From contig NC_049988.1 in NCBI RefSeq assembly GCF_000003815.2, positions 671,652 through 735,651 of the forward strand: a stretch of 64,000 nucleotides of DNA, given 5' to 3'. This document shows, piece after piece, positions 40,501 through 52,500 of the stretch. The DNA comes from Branchiostoma floridae. Lineage: Eukaryota; Chordata; Leptocardii; Amphioxiformes; Branchiostomatidae. The position numbers and the translations under genes were made by a program. A model generated the notes under the pieces. It was not told the DNA's origin and did no database searches. It saw only the letters and a program-made list of their open reading frames with translations. Every line of letters starts with the position of its first letter. Position 1 is the stretch's first letter.

Positions 40501-43500
40501 CACTTAGTTCTCGTCACCTTCATGATTTTTTTTTTTTAATCCATGGAGAAGCTTCTCTCGTAGAACAAAAACAAACGGGGACGGGCTGAACTAGCACCTT
40601 CAACAAATGCGAACTATGAATGTGAATATTTGGTTCATGTTATACGGAGATATTGTAAACAACAAGCACAGAGTCGATAGCTGAACAAGCAGCGCTCTGC
40701 GCACTATGAATGTAAACACTTGGTTCACGTCCACATCAACCAATCTCCGTTTAGGTCTCTATACAGAGATACTGTAAACAACACACACACGGAGCCGATA
40801 GCTGATCAAGCAGCTCCACGGGCTATATGAATGTAAACACTTGGTTCACGTCACCATCAACAAATCCGTGTTTAGGGCTCTATGCAGGGATACTGTAAAA
40901 CAAAACACTCGGAGCCGATAGCTGATCAAGCAGCTCCACGGGCTATATGAATGTAAACACTTGGTTCACGTCACCATCAACAAATCGGCGTTTAGGGCTC
41001 TATAAAGGGATACTGTAAACAACATACACACGGAGCCGATAGCTGATCGAGCAGCTCCACGGGCTATATTCGAATGTAAACACTTGGTTCACGTCACCAT
41101 CAACAAATCGGTGTTTAGGGCTCTATGCAGGGGTACTGTAAAACAAAACACACGGAGCCGATAGCTGATCAAGCAGCTCCACGGGCTATATGAATGTAAA
41201 CACTTGGTTCACGTCACCATCAACAAATCGGTGTTTAGGGCTCCATACAGAGATACTGTAAACAACAAACACACAGAGCCGATAGCTGACCGAGCACCTC
41301 TACGCACTATGAATATAAACAAGGAGGTTACAAATCATGCGGACAAATCAATACCCATTACCTAACGTACCATTGAATTACCCAAGAAAGTGAATATTTT
41401 TTTCTTCAAGCGGATTTTTGGTCACAGAATGGTGAGTTGGGAAAAGTAGTCGGAATTTATCGGTTCGCTCCCTTCACGTGGGGACCCAACCTCTGCTAGG
41501 AGAATAGATACTAGTTTGTTTGCCATTGTAAAGAATGAGGAAACTTTGCACCTTCATGCTAATAGCTGTTATTGGTTTACTCAAGGAGGTTTAACCTCCT
41601 TGGTTTACTTCAGCCCTGTGACAAGTTTGTAGAGATCTGTTGGTCCACTACGAAAAAAAAACACATATGGCTTCATAAAGATATGAATTTAAACCTGTTA
41701 TGAGGAGATCTCCAAAGCCAGGAGTGCCTGTTTTTATAAGAACATAACGGCTTTCATAAGAGTTTAATCAAGGAGGTTATATGTACGAATTTATAGTTAT
41801 TTTAAACGATTCATTACCAAACAACACACGGATTTGAATTCAAAAGAGGTTTGCGAAATGCACACGATATATTTACGATTAGTAGAGCTCGTATGGATTC
41901 CGTAATCCGAATCTCAAAGAAAGTTCTTGGTGTCTGAGAAGAAATCAAAACAACCCATTCATTGAATGAAGCGGTTTGTTGGCTCTCGCCAGGAAATCTA
42001 AAAGTTCGCACCTCCGTGCTAATCCGAAATCGCCCCAGAGCGCAACCTTACCACGCCAGGACACTGACGCCGGAAGCAGCTGGCTGACTGGCGTATAACT
42101 TTCCAAGCAGATGTTGGTGGAGTAAAGTGTGACCAGCCCAAAGGTCACTTTTCCCCGCTGGTCCTACCGGCATATGAGAAGTTGACAATGTTGAAGACTC
42201 TACCAACCTGTACATGCTTGCTTGGAGAGTGGGTCATGTAGTCTGGTAGAGCAAAAATGATAAAAGCTCCGTGGGAAGAGTAATGTCAAAGTACAGTTTG
42301 CGCAAACTATCTTTGACTCCTAGTATTGATTCAATATTAATCTCAAAGGTTTTAATATTGAACACGAGTTTGTAAGCTCCTCACAATTCAGGCAGAAGAC
42401 AACTTTTGTGCTCACTACACTCCTTCGTCTGAGTTTGGTACTTATTAACCTTATCGGCCATTGTAGGATCTGCTTGGAGATTAAAGAAAGACACGAATCT
42501 GACTTAATTCATATGAGTTTTACGGAATCCATACGATCCTTAGAGCTCGTATGAATTCCGCAAATATTTCCTGAATACACCCCTGTTAAGACAGACATGG
42601 TACATGTTTGCTTCACCTTCAAGAAATCATATTTCACAAACCACCCCCTTCCCGCCACACTCACAGACACAAACACTACTGTAACAATGATTTTTCCCTT
42701 TCATGGCAAATTAAAACAACCCGTTCATTGAATGAAGCAATCGGTGAATTGTTTGTCGCTCTCGCAAAGAAAGCTGGAAGTTTACACCCCGTGCTAATAC
42801 GATATCGGCTTTACCACGTGCACGCCGAAAAAAACAGCTGGCTGACTAGACTAGAGAGGTCTACAACTTTCCAAGCAGAGGTTGGTTGAGAAAGGTGTGA
42901 CCCTTTACTTCAATGTCACTTTCTCCATTGGTCCTACCGGCACATGTGAAGGTCACGATGTTCTCTACGAACCTGTACATGCTGGCTTGGTCATAAAGTC
43001 CGTTAGAGTGATTAAGTCAAAGTACAAGGTTTTAATATCAAACACTTGGTATGTACAAGCAAGGACCTTCAAAAAAAAAGAATCAAAGGAAATGGTCACG
43101 ATTTTTCCCACGGACCTCTGCTTGGAGACTACGTCATAGGCCAGTCAGCCAGCCGCTTCTGGCGTCAGTGTTCTGGCGTGGTAAGGGCGCGCTTTGAGAC
43201 GATTTTGGATTAGCACGGAGGTGCGAACTTTCAGCTTTCCTTGCGAGAGCCAACATATGAACAATGCATCGCTTGCTTCATTCAATAAACGGGTTGTTTT
43301 GATTCTTAAAAGTATTACCATCTCAATTGTTCTTTTAACCTTTGTATCCAACCATACAAAAAATTAACAATTATTACTAGTGTTTGTGTGCATTGCGCGC
43401 GCGCGCGCGTGTCTGTTGCCCACTTTGCAAAAACAACAACTTGTGGTTGCATAAAAGAAATATTTAGACCTGTTGCAAACCTCGTACCAAGGAAGTTTTA

Positions 43501-46500
43501 CTACTCTCCAAGCAGAGGTCGAATCGCGCAGATATAGTAGTAGTCGAAAAAAATACACTCACGCTCTTCCTACGAAGAGCGCGAGTGTATTGAAGTACGT
43601 CGGCCCAGCTCTAGTCATCTGCGCGTTGGCTTATCAGATATCGCTTATCAGTCATTTGAGATAACACCTCGCCCACAATCTGGTGTAAAGGGATGGGCCG
43701 AAGTAAGGAAATACATAGGAAAACGGGGGCCGAAGTAAGTAAATACTTTGGGAGACAGCCGTCATTACATCAAACAGGCTAGGGGCCTGCTTACATAAGT
43801 TCTTACTAAATCAGCATTTTTGTTTCAAATGTTATCGTACAAAAAAGATATCCACTCGTTGTTCTGTGAATGCTTGTCATTTGCGATAATCCGCTATCAG
43901 CTATCGGCTCAGTGTGTTTTGTTTTACAGTATCCCTGTATAGAGCCCTAAACACCGATTTGTTGATGGTGACGTGAACCAAGTGTTTACATTCATATAGC
44001 CCGTGGAGCTGCTTGATCAGCTATCGGCTCCGTGTGTTTGTTGTTTACAGTATCCCTGTATAGAGCCCTAAACACCGATTTGTTGATGGTGACGTGAACC
44101 AAGTGTTAACATTCATATAGCCCGTGGAGCTGCTTGATCAGCTATCGGCTCCGAGTGTTTTGTTTTACAGTATCCCTGTATAGAGCCCTAAACACCGATT
44201 TGTTGATGGTGACGTGAACCAAGTGTTTACATTCATATAGCCCGTGGAGCTGCTTGATCAGCTATCGGCTCCGTGTGTTTGTTGTTTACAGTACCCCTGT
44301 ATAGAGCCCTAAACGCCGATTTGTTGATGGGGACGTGAACCAAGTGTTTACATTCATATAGCCCGTGGAGCTGCTTGATCAGCTATCGGCTCCGTGTGTT
44401 TTGTTTTACAGTATCCCTGTATAGAGCCCTAAACACCGATTTGTTGATGGTGACGTGAACCAAGTGTTTACATTCATATAGCCCGTGGAGCTGCTTGATC
44501 AGCTATCGGCTCCGTGTGTTTGTTGTTTACAGTATCCCTGTATAGAGCCCTAAACACCGATTTGTTGATGGGGACGTGAACCAAGTGTTTACGTTCATAT
44601 AGCCCGTGGAGCTGCTCGATCAGCTATCGGCTCTGTCCGGTTGTTTGTCCTCTACGAGAGAAGCTCCTCCATGTAGTACTAAAAATTCCATGAAGGTGAC
44701 GAGAACCAAGTGTTTGCATTCATAGCGCATAGAGCTCGCTCGGTGGAGCTGGAGGTCTGCACGAGCAACCTCCATGGAGGTCAGCTCTGTGGAGCTCCTC
44801 CATGGAGGTTGCTCGTGCAACCCCTTCTCCTTCAAGGTTGTATCACACAAGCCTCCATCGTGTAATTCAAACGTACCCTGCCCACGCCAAGTTTGGCGCT
44901 GTCGAAAATTCAAATTCCTGATTCGGACGTTAAAACATTGCTGTTGTAACACTTTTTGTTCGAGGGTACCAAATTTGTGCAACTTCTGGCGCATTTCGTA
45001 TCAGAACATAGGTTTTCTCAGGTGAGTATGACATAAATTCGGCTGTCTGGCAATCCCGTGGTCCGGCCGGTACCTCGGGTGATACGGAATACACCGTGTT
45101 GTATTCTATATTTATATTTTGTGAACCATATACAATGTATGTTAGAGATTAGTTATGATACGTGAAAATAGCTCGTAGTTTCCTGGGAAAAAATATCATC
45201 ATAGCCTGACCCAGTTGGCAGATAGACTCAATCTGTGTAATCAACCAGTACCTCAGGAAAACCCTCTATCATCAAAACACTTTGATTCATTATTCAATAT
45301 TCACTTCATGGATGGTAACGAAGTATTGTGTTTCTTTGAATCGGTTTAAGTTTCTTGCTGGTGCAAGGTTTCACTTCCGATCTGTTCTATACCGGGCTGA
45401 TAAATTGTATTTCCTTCATTAAGACCCTGTAAAATTGTATAACAAAATTGCTGAACCTGTTTCCATGTCTCCACTGTCGTCATTTTGTAAAGGTATACTC
45501 TTTTCTGTTCGCTTTGTTTTGTTTAATGTTGAGAATTAATATTATTTTTTATATTTGTCCTGCAATATGATTTTGGATTCTTCATGAATAAAGTTAGGAT
45601 CAGAAATGTAAAAATTGATCAACAATCAGAGACTTTCAGATGAAGACTTTTAAAGTACAAGTAATTGATGAATCTATCCTCCTGTGACAAAAGCAGTTTT
45701 TGTGATTCAAATTTGTCTATTCCAATGCCATGTTTGTTTCAGAAACTAAAAAAATCAATGAAAAGTTATGTATGTTATGACAAAGAAGTTGAATAATAGT
45801 GCTGTAACTTTTCTTATAGCTTGGAATTTAGAAAATTTTCTGTTTTCTGCCAATAACCAAGATCTAAATCCAAAAATCAAAATATATCATAGAATATGAC
45901 TTGACTACGCAGTACTGTAGCACTCACTAAAATTACTTGGGACATCAGATCTAAAATAAGCAGTTATTAATAGTGATTACAGCAGCAGTAACTGTAGAAA
46001 CTGAATTAAGTCCATCAACAAGACTTATTGAAGTTTTGAATCACTTTTTCTATTATATAAGTCCAGTTTTTGATGGAGGGTTATGGCATTATTTTATGAC
46101 AACCCTGGCCATTAAAACTGACAATATCTTTCTTCTATGCTTTAAGGAATGGTTCTTATGTGTGAAAATTGTGCTTCAGAGGGATTTGGGATAAACCCTG
46201 TTCGTGGAACTCTAGTTTTCAATGTTACCTGCGCAGAAAAAAAGTATTTTGAGCCCTGCATCAGATTGATAGGGTCTATCCAAATGTGTTTTCGAGCCAT
46301 GGGTACAGACGTAGTGAAGCAGAGTCCCACCTAGGATTACTCTTCTTTATGTGGCACCATGATGTCTGCCCCTTCAGACCTCTGTTACAGTGTCTTTGCC
46401 TCAAGCTTGAAATTGTGACTATAATCCTTCAAGAAAATCATTGAAGAGTCTAAAAGACCGAATATGTCATGTTTTATAAGTATATATCTTTATGACCAGT

Positions 46501-49500
46501 CTTGGAGGCTGGTCCCTGAATCTTGAATTTTTCAAATGAGGCAACTACAAAAACTGTAAGAAATCTATCTTAAAGTTTTATTGTAATATACAACATGAAG
46601 TAACTTTTAAGGTCTCATTGATGAGTTTCTTCTTCCCATAGACTTCTATGTTATAATTCGTGTTTTACATGGCCGCGTTGATAATGAAGCTACATGAAAT
46701 GTCAGCAGATTTTTCATTCTATGTTGAGCAAATTTACTCTATATAATGGAAAAAAATTGCCAATGACTAGAATCCATAGGTTTGTTGTTTATAGCAATTA
46801 AAAGGTACAAATAGTCAATCCCCACAAGAGGCACTTTTTCCCTGTTAGTGTACAGCCACACCACTCAGAACCCAGGACTGTGTACCAGGACAGTCCAACC
46901 TAGCGCGCGGCTGTCAAACTCTACCTGCTAATTTCTTCAGTTATAAGCAAGCCTTCACCAATCTAACTTTTGGTATCAGTTCGGCTGCCTAAAAGGGAAT
47001 TTCTCATAGCTAAAAACATGCGTCCATGCAGCCGTTCAGTTTTTAACTCGGATCTCTTTTAGGGTACCCACTCGGAGTAATACATCAACGAGACCTTATA
47101 AAGAGATAAAAAAGAACTGTTAAATAACACTAACTCAGAGTCATACAATGTAGCTCTGTAGTGTGTCCTATGACCACCACATTAAAGAAAATCTTTCCAA
47201 GACTGTCTTGAACACTTGGACATCAGGTCATTAGTCCCTGGTGTCTGGTTCAAAGTGAAAGTGTAATTTCCAACACAATACTGGACATACCCAACTTCAG
47301 TCTTTGTCAAGGAATGAGGAATACACTGCTTCAGTGACGTCATGTTATGCAGATAGAATGACTTGCTGAGCTGTAAATCATTAGTTGCAGAAAGTGTATG
47401 ACTCCCAATTTTCCTGTTGAGGATGGGCCATGATGTAGATGGCTTCTTTTATTCCTCATGCAAATAATTCTGTTTGTATGACCAAGATTTCATAAAACAT
47501 GCATGTATCAAAGGTTTGGGTAAATCCAATTTTTTGTGTCAGCAATTACAGTTCAACTTTGATCCAGAAAGAATTCTGCCAACACAGATTGTCCTTTGAA
47601 GTGAATTCTTTGATGTGCTTTTGTTCCTCAGGCCTACATGGAGGATCACTTGAAGAATAAGGACCGACTTGAGAAGGAGTGGCAGCAGCTACAGAACTAT
47701 GAACCAGACATCCACAGCACAGTCATCGGCCTGTCCGGGGGGAACGCTGCCAAGAACAGAGTCTCTGATGCCGTACCATGTAAGTACAACATTAAAGGCC
47801 CGCCCCTTCACACGAGAGCAAGAATGAGCCGGAGTGCTGTCAGAATAAAATTCTTTTCTATTCCTGGGAATTTGTAGTGTATTCAAGAAATTCTCATCGC
47901 ATTCCAGATATTTGTGCCCGTTCTTTTGGCTGGCTGGAAAGTTTTTGACGTGTAAAAAACTTTCGAGGTGCATTTGAAGTGGAGAAATATCAAACGGCAT
48001 TCAAAGTTGCGGTATTTTAACTGTTCTAACTGCAGTATGACCACATTCTACAGTATTCCAACATTATTCGAAACTTTCATATGTCATTCTATGGAGAACC
48101 GAAATGGCAAGCCACTTTGAATCCTGCCAGAATGTAGCCAAAAGAATATCAGGAATGCAGTGAATTTCCATAGTTCACTAAGAATTTCCCAGGAATTGAG
48201 AAAAATGTTCATTCTGACTACATTTTGGCTCATTCCTTCTTGTGTGAAGGGTATATACGGTATGTAAGGTCCATTTGGAATTCCCGCCCCAATGTGGCAC
48301 AAATTTTGCAAATACTTTATTCCGGCTGGTTCTGCTTGATTCCTGCTAATTCGGTTTTAGTGTGAAGGCCCTATTACACTTCTCCTGAGGCACAAGTACC
48401 CTTCTCCTACTGCTTAACCCCACAGCCAAGTATGACTTGGGAGCCAAATGGCTACTTCAGGAGTTTTAACTGTATGTCGATGAAGGTTAGATATCCAGGT
48501 AATAAGATATGCCAAAAAGCAGGAACTAAAAGACACTGAATATGATTTTGGTAACAGTCAAACACAAGGCGCATCCATTATTTTTCAACAGTTTCCCATC
48601 TAGCAATGATTGTTCCATGTGAGCACACATGCATAAATCAACAGAGTTAGAATGTTTTAAGAGCTACACATACAAGCTTGATTTATCCAGGGTACACCAG
48701 TCTTTGTTGATAAATAAGTAATCCATCTCTTTTGTAACATCACATTATGCAAGGAGTGGATCAAGGTGCAGAAATATTTTGGTGTCCCTTCTCTATAGAA
48801 GATGGATGGTAAGGTCAAATATATTCAGTTTTCAGCTTCTTAAGTTGATTTCAAACTAAACCATTTGAAACATGTAGTATAGGGAACAGGCTCAAAATCC
48901 TTTAAAAATTACCTACACCAGACAAATTTTATCTGCACCACCCTGTCCCTGGTGCTAGAAATATAATCCCTGTCCTCAGTACTGAATACACCATCCCTGC
49001 CCCTGAACACACCATCCCTGTCCCTGGTGCTGAATACACCATCCCTGTCCCTGGTGCTGAATACACCATCCCTGTCCCTGAATACACCATCACTGACCCT
49101 GGTGCTGAATACACCATCCCTGTCCCTGCTGCTGAATACACCATCCCTGTCCCTGGTGCTGAATACACCATCCCTGTCCCTGGTGCTGAATACACCATCA
49201 CTGACCCTGGTGCTGAATACACCATCCCTGTCCCTGGTGCTAAATATACCATCTCTGACCCTGGTGCTGAATACACCATCCCTGTCCCTGGTGCTGAATA
49301 CACTTTCTCTGCTGCTGAATACACCATCCCTGTCCCTGAAAACACCATTGCTGACCCTGGTGCTGAAAAGTGCTGAAAACACCATCCCCAGTGCAGGTAG
49401 ACACCAGAAATACCTGCACAGTAAAGATATAAAAAAGTGTCTCCGTTGTGTAATTTTTCACAAAAACAAGTGAACAGCTTAGTCTACCAGTAGAATCTAC

Positions 49501-52500
49501 ACTTAGGAAATAGCGTTCCAGAGGGTCTAATCTCTAGATTTCAAAATTTTCCAGGGGAACATGCCCCCAGACCCCCGTAGGAACGTTGTACCTTTGGCAC
49601 TCGATAGGATCGTGGGGCAGAAAAGGAATTCAGGCAGGCGACAACCCTGCTAGTTAGCCTGTATGGTAATCCCTCCAGAGATGTGTCCCATGGACCATGA
49701 GGTCAGGACTAACTCAAACAGCTTCAGGCACAGGCAGATCCTGTTCTATCACATATTTTCATATAACAATGAATTTCCTGGAATAGAGTAAAAGACACGG
49801 TTTATTTTCAAGCAAAGCTCTTTCTCTAGATCTTTTATTTAGACCTGAGAAGGATATCAGTGACCAAACTGGTAGCAATTATTCCTCACAGTTGAGCTCA
49901 TGGTGCCAATTAGTTTGTACAAGTCCTGGGGATATCTTAGTTGGGACACCAGTGACTGTGTAAAATCCAGTCCAGTGTTTAAGGTCAGGTGTCTCAGGCA
50001 CATATGTATTAAATGCATGGAAGAGCCCTACTAGTAGCTGTTTCTTCCTTGGCTACTGGTGTACAATGTGTTGAAACGATGGTCAAACATTTTTACCTGA
50101 ACTCATGATACTCTGAAGTACATGTATTCTCTATCCAAAAGTCGATTTTAAAATACACTTAGAAGGCATGCATTTTCCAAGGCTCTTTCACCCACTATTA
50201 GTTGGCATACTAGACTTTTATTATGCTTACTAGTAGGGAGAAGTATATTGTTTTGCTGGTGTGATCTTTGTCTTTCTTTCTCTGTCAGTAGCTAGTCAGA
50301 TTGATATTGGCTATATCATCATCATCATTCAACCGGTTTTCACTGGTGAGGTTAATACAATAATTCTTTTCATTCTTATCTCTCACGCAGTATAGGGCAA
50401 CCCTAATGGTACATTGTAGTATAATTATGTTAATGACCAGGTGCAAAAACTAAGCAGATGTAAATATAAGCACACAGTGCAATAGAATGAGCCTAATGCT
50501 ATCATCATGATGATAGTACTGTGTGCAAGTAGTTTGACGAAAGGCTACGGGGAAGACGCATTTTTTGTGAAAATGTTGCCTTTCTAGTCGATCGAAGCTA
50601 GTTGTCTTACGGGAGTTCATTTTTGCCCTGACTGAAACAATTTGGCTCCAGAATGTCTGTACAGGTGCAGCGGAGTGCATCATCTGACCCTTACACAGCT
50701 CAAATTCACCTCCAGAGACTGGCTTCAAAGCACCACCAATATTCTTTGATTGATACTATTGATTACCCAGCTGATCACTGTTGTTCATCATCTTTAGACT
50801 TTCCTTGACCCTGCTCTTATGTCATGCCAAATCTCACCACGCCCATTTAAGAAAAAAGGCATTGTCAATGCTTTTTCTTCAATATTCAAGGTTATCATTC
50901 AATACAATGTGGATGTTTTGGGGGGCCTATTAAACAGCAAGTTATTTGTTAAAAGTGATGGAAATGTAATATGTAATGAAATTCACGCCATGTATTAGTG
51001 TTAGAAACCATGCCTCATGATTGTGACGTGTTTAAACATTCAGAATGCAGCAGGCATTTACTGTTTTGCAGTGATACTGAGTAAGTTGAGTTTCACACAG
51101 AATGGTTACAAGTGGGAGTGACTTATAAAGATTTCTGCCTGTTTTAGATCTTCCGTGTGGAAAGCTACTCATTATTTTCCCTTCAAACCCGATGTTTGAA
51201 GGGTACTTCTCTTCACATCCGGAGAAAAATATTACATGTGGGTGACAGAAATCCATATCAGTGCGGAACACCTTGTCAGTTTCCACTAACTTTGGGATAC
51301 TTCAAACGCATGTGCTTGAAATATTGCCTGACCCGGCGGCCCTGCGTAGTCAGCCTTAGGCCTGACTGAGATATCCAATCCATAACAGGATTTTTTTTCC
51401 GTCACATCCTTTCCTTTAACGGCCTCCGATTATAAAACTTGGTGAATCCATGTATGACTAAGATTGTGAGTTCGCAAACTATTCACAACACCATAAAAGC
51501 AAATCAATCATGCCAATTATTTTGAAGAGTGGTTTGTTCCTAGCCAACTTCAATTCTTTTAGGTGATGGAATTTTAGGGTTATACTGTAAATGCATTTAA
51601 GTTCCCGGGGATTTAATTTCGTGGTATTGGGAAAAAGGACTTTTCGCGGTGGATCTAACTTCACGGTAACACCATAGACTGCAGTCTAATACCATAATAG
51701 AAAAATATTCGCGGTGGCGGTGAAGTGGTCACCGTGAAAACCGCGAACATTAATCCACCGCGAACATTTCTGCATTTACAGTATTTTGCCAGGTTAAGTT
51801 GCACCATTCAGAGGTTTGAGGAAAATGAATTAACTTTAAAAGTAAAATCAAGAATGAAAATTAAGAAATGTTACAATGTTACATAATTAATCAATAAGAG
51901 TTGAGAAAATAGCTTGAAAGTTACACCTGTGTTTCATACATGCACTTAGAGATCAGACAGTATACGACCTTAGAGGGAGTGCAACTCATCATGTTTTAGC
52001 CAATTTACTGAGAGTTCACAAAAACCTCTCAAAGGGTAGTTTCATGGTGCCATTCCCACCCCAGAGGCCGGTTTGAAAGCTGCTCCACTGACGAGAGTTG
52101 TCAGGCTGACTCATCACACATGCAGCTTACAAAAGCCACAACCTCACCATGTTTCACAGGCAATTAGTGCTACTGCTTTAGGCTATGCTCTCTGTACCTG
52201 GGAAGAATAGTTTGTTAGGTTCATTAGTTTTGTTTCATGGGGAACAGGAGGTTTTAGCAGCTTTTTTAGTTTGAGGTTTATGTTTATATCAACGGATTAG
52301 CAATCAAAAGTAGAATATCATAAATTCTGCACTGGTGCAGGTAACATTGAAAATTACCTGTACCAGACAAATTTTACCTGCACCACTATGAATATAGTAT
52401 GGATCATACTAAAATTGTTTAGGAACCATTGTTATTTTTTTTATACTTCATAGGTGCTAACAGTCATTGCAGCTGATAACAATCCATATACAGCTACATT

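Larger units (their letters stand above)
40385..44829. mobile_element. 4.4-kb non-autonomous DNA element with inverted satellite arms
   Basis: Both ends carry GCACGAGCAACCTCCATGG-type inverted repeats, next to GGGG on the left and CCCC on the right. CTTCAAGG occurs at 40377-40384 and 44830-44837, an apparent perfect 8-bp TSD, as for hAT or P superfamilies. The TIR match is weak over the outermost six bases, so the exact ends are less certain than the element. Inside are two inverted arrays of a ~120-bp satellite and a 2.5-kb middle with repeated modules. No transposase-like frame was recognised. It lies in intron 3. Confidence 0.8.

Noticed and set aside
44620-44994. 124-codon minus-strand frame
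   Set aside because: It crosses the end of the 4.4-kb element and part of its satellite; no recognisable protein.
48909-49473. Open frames on both strands reading NTPSLSLVL or RDGVFSTRD repeats
   Set aside because: Produced by the 27-bp minisatellite; open in several frames at once, with no homology or gene structure.
50450-50728. 92-codon minus-strand frame containing [13 protein letters not shown]
   Set aside because: No family recognised and no supporting splice structure; may be repeat-derived but cannot be shown.
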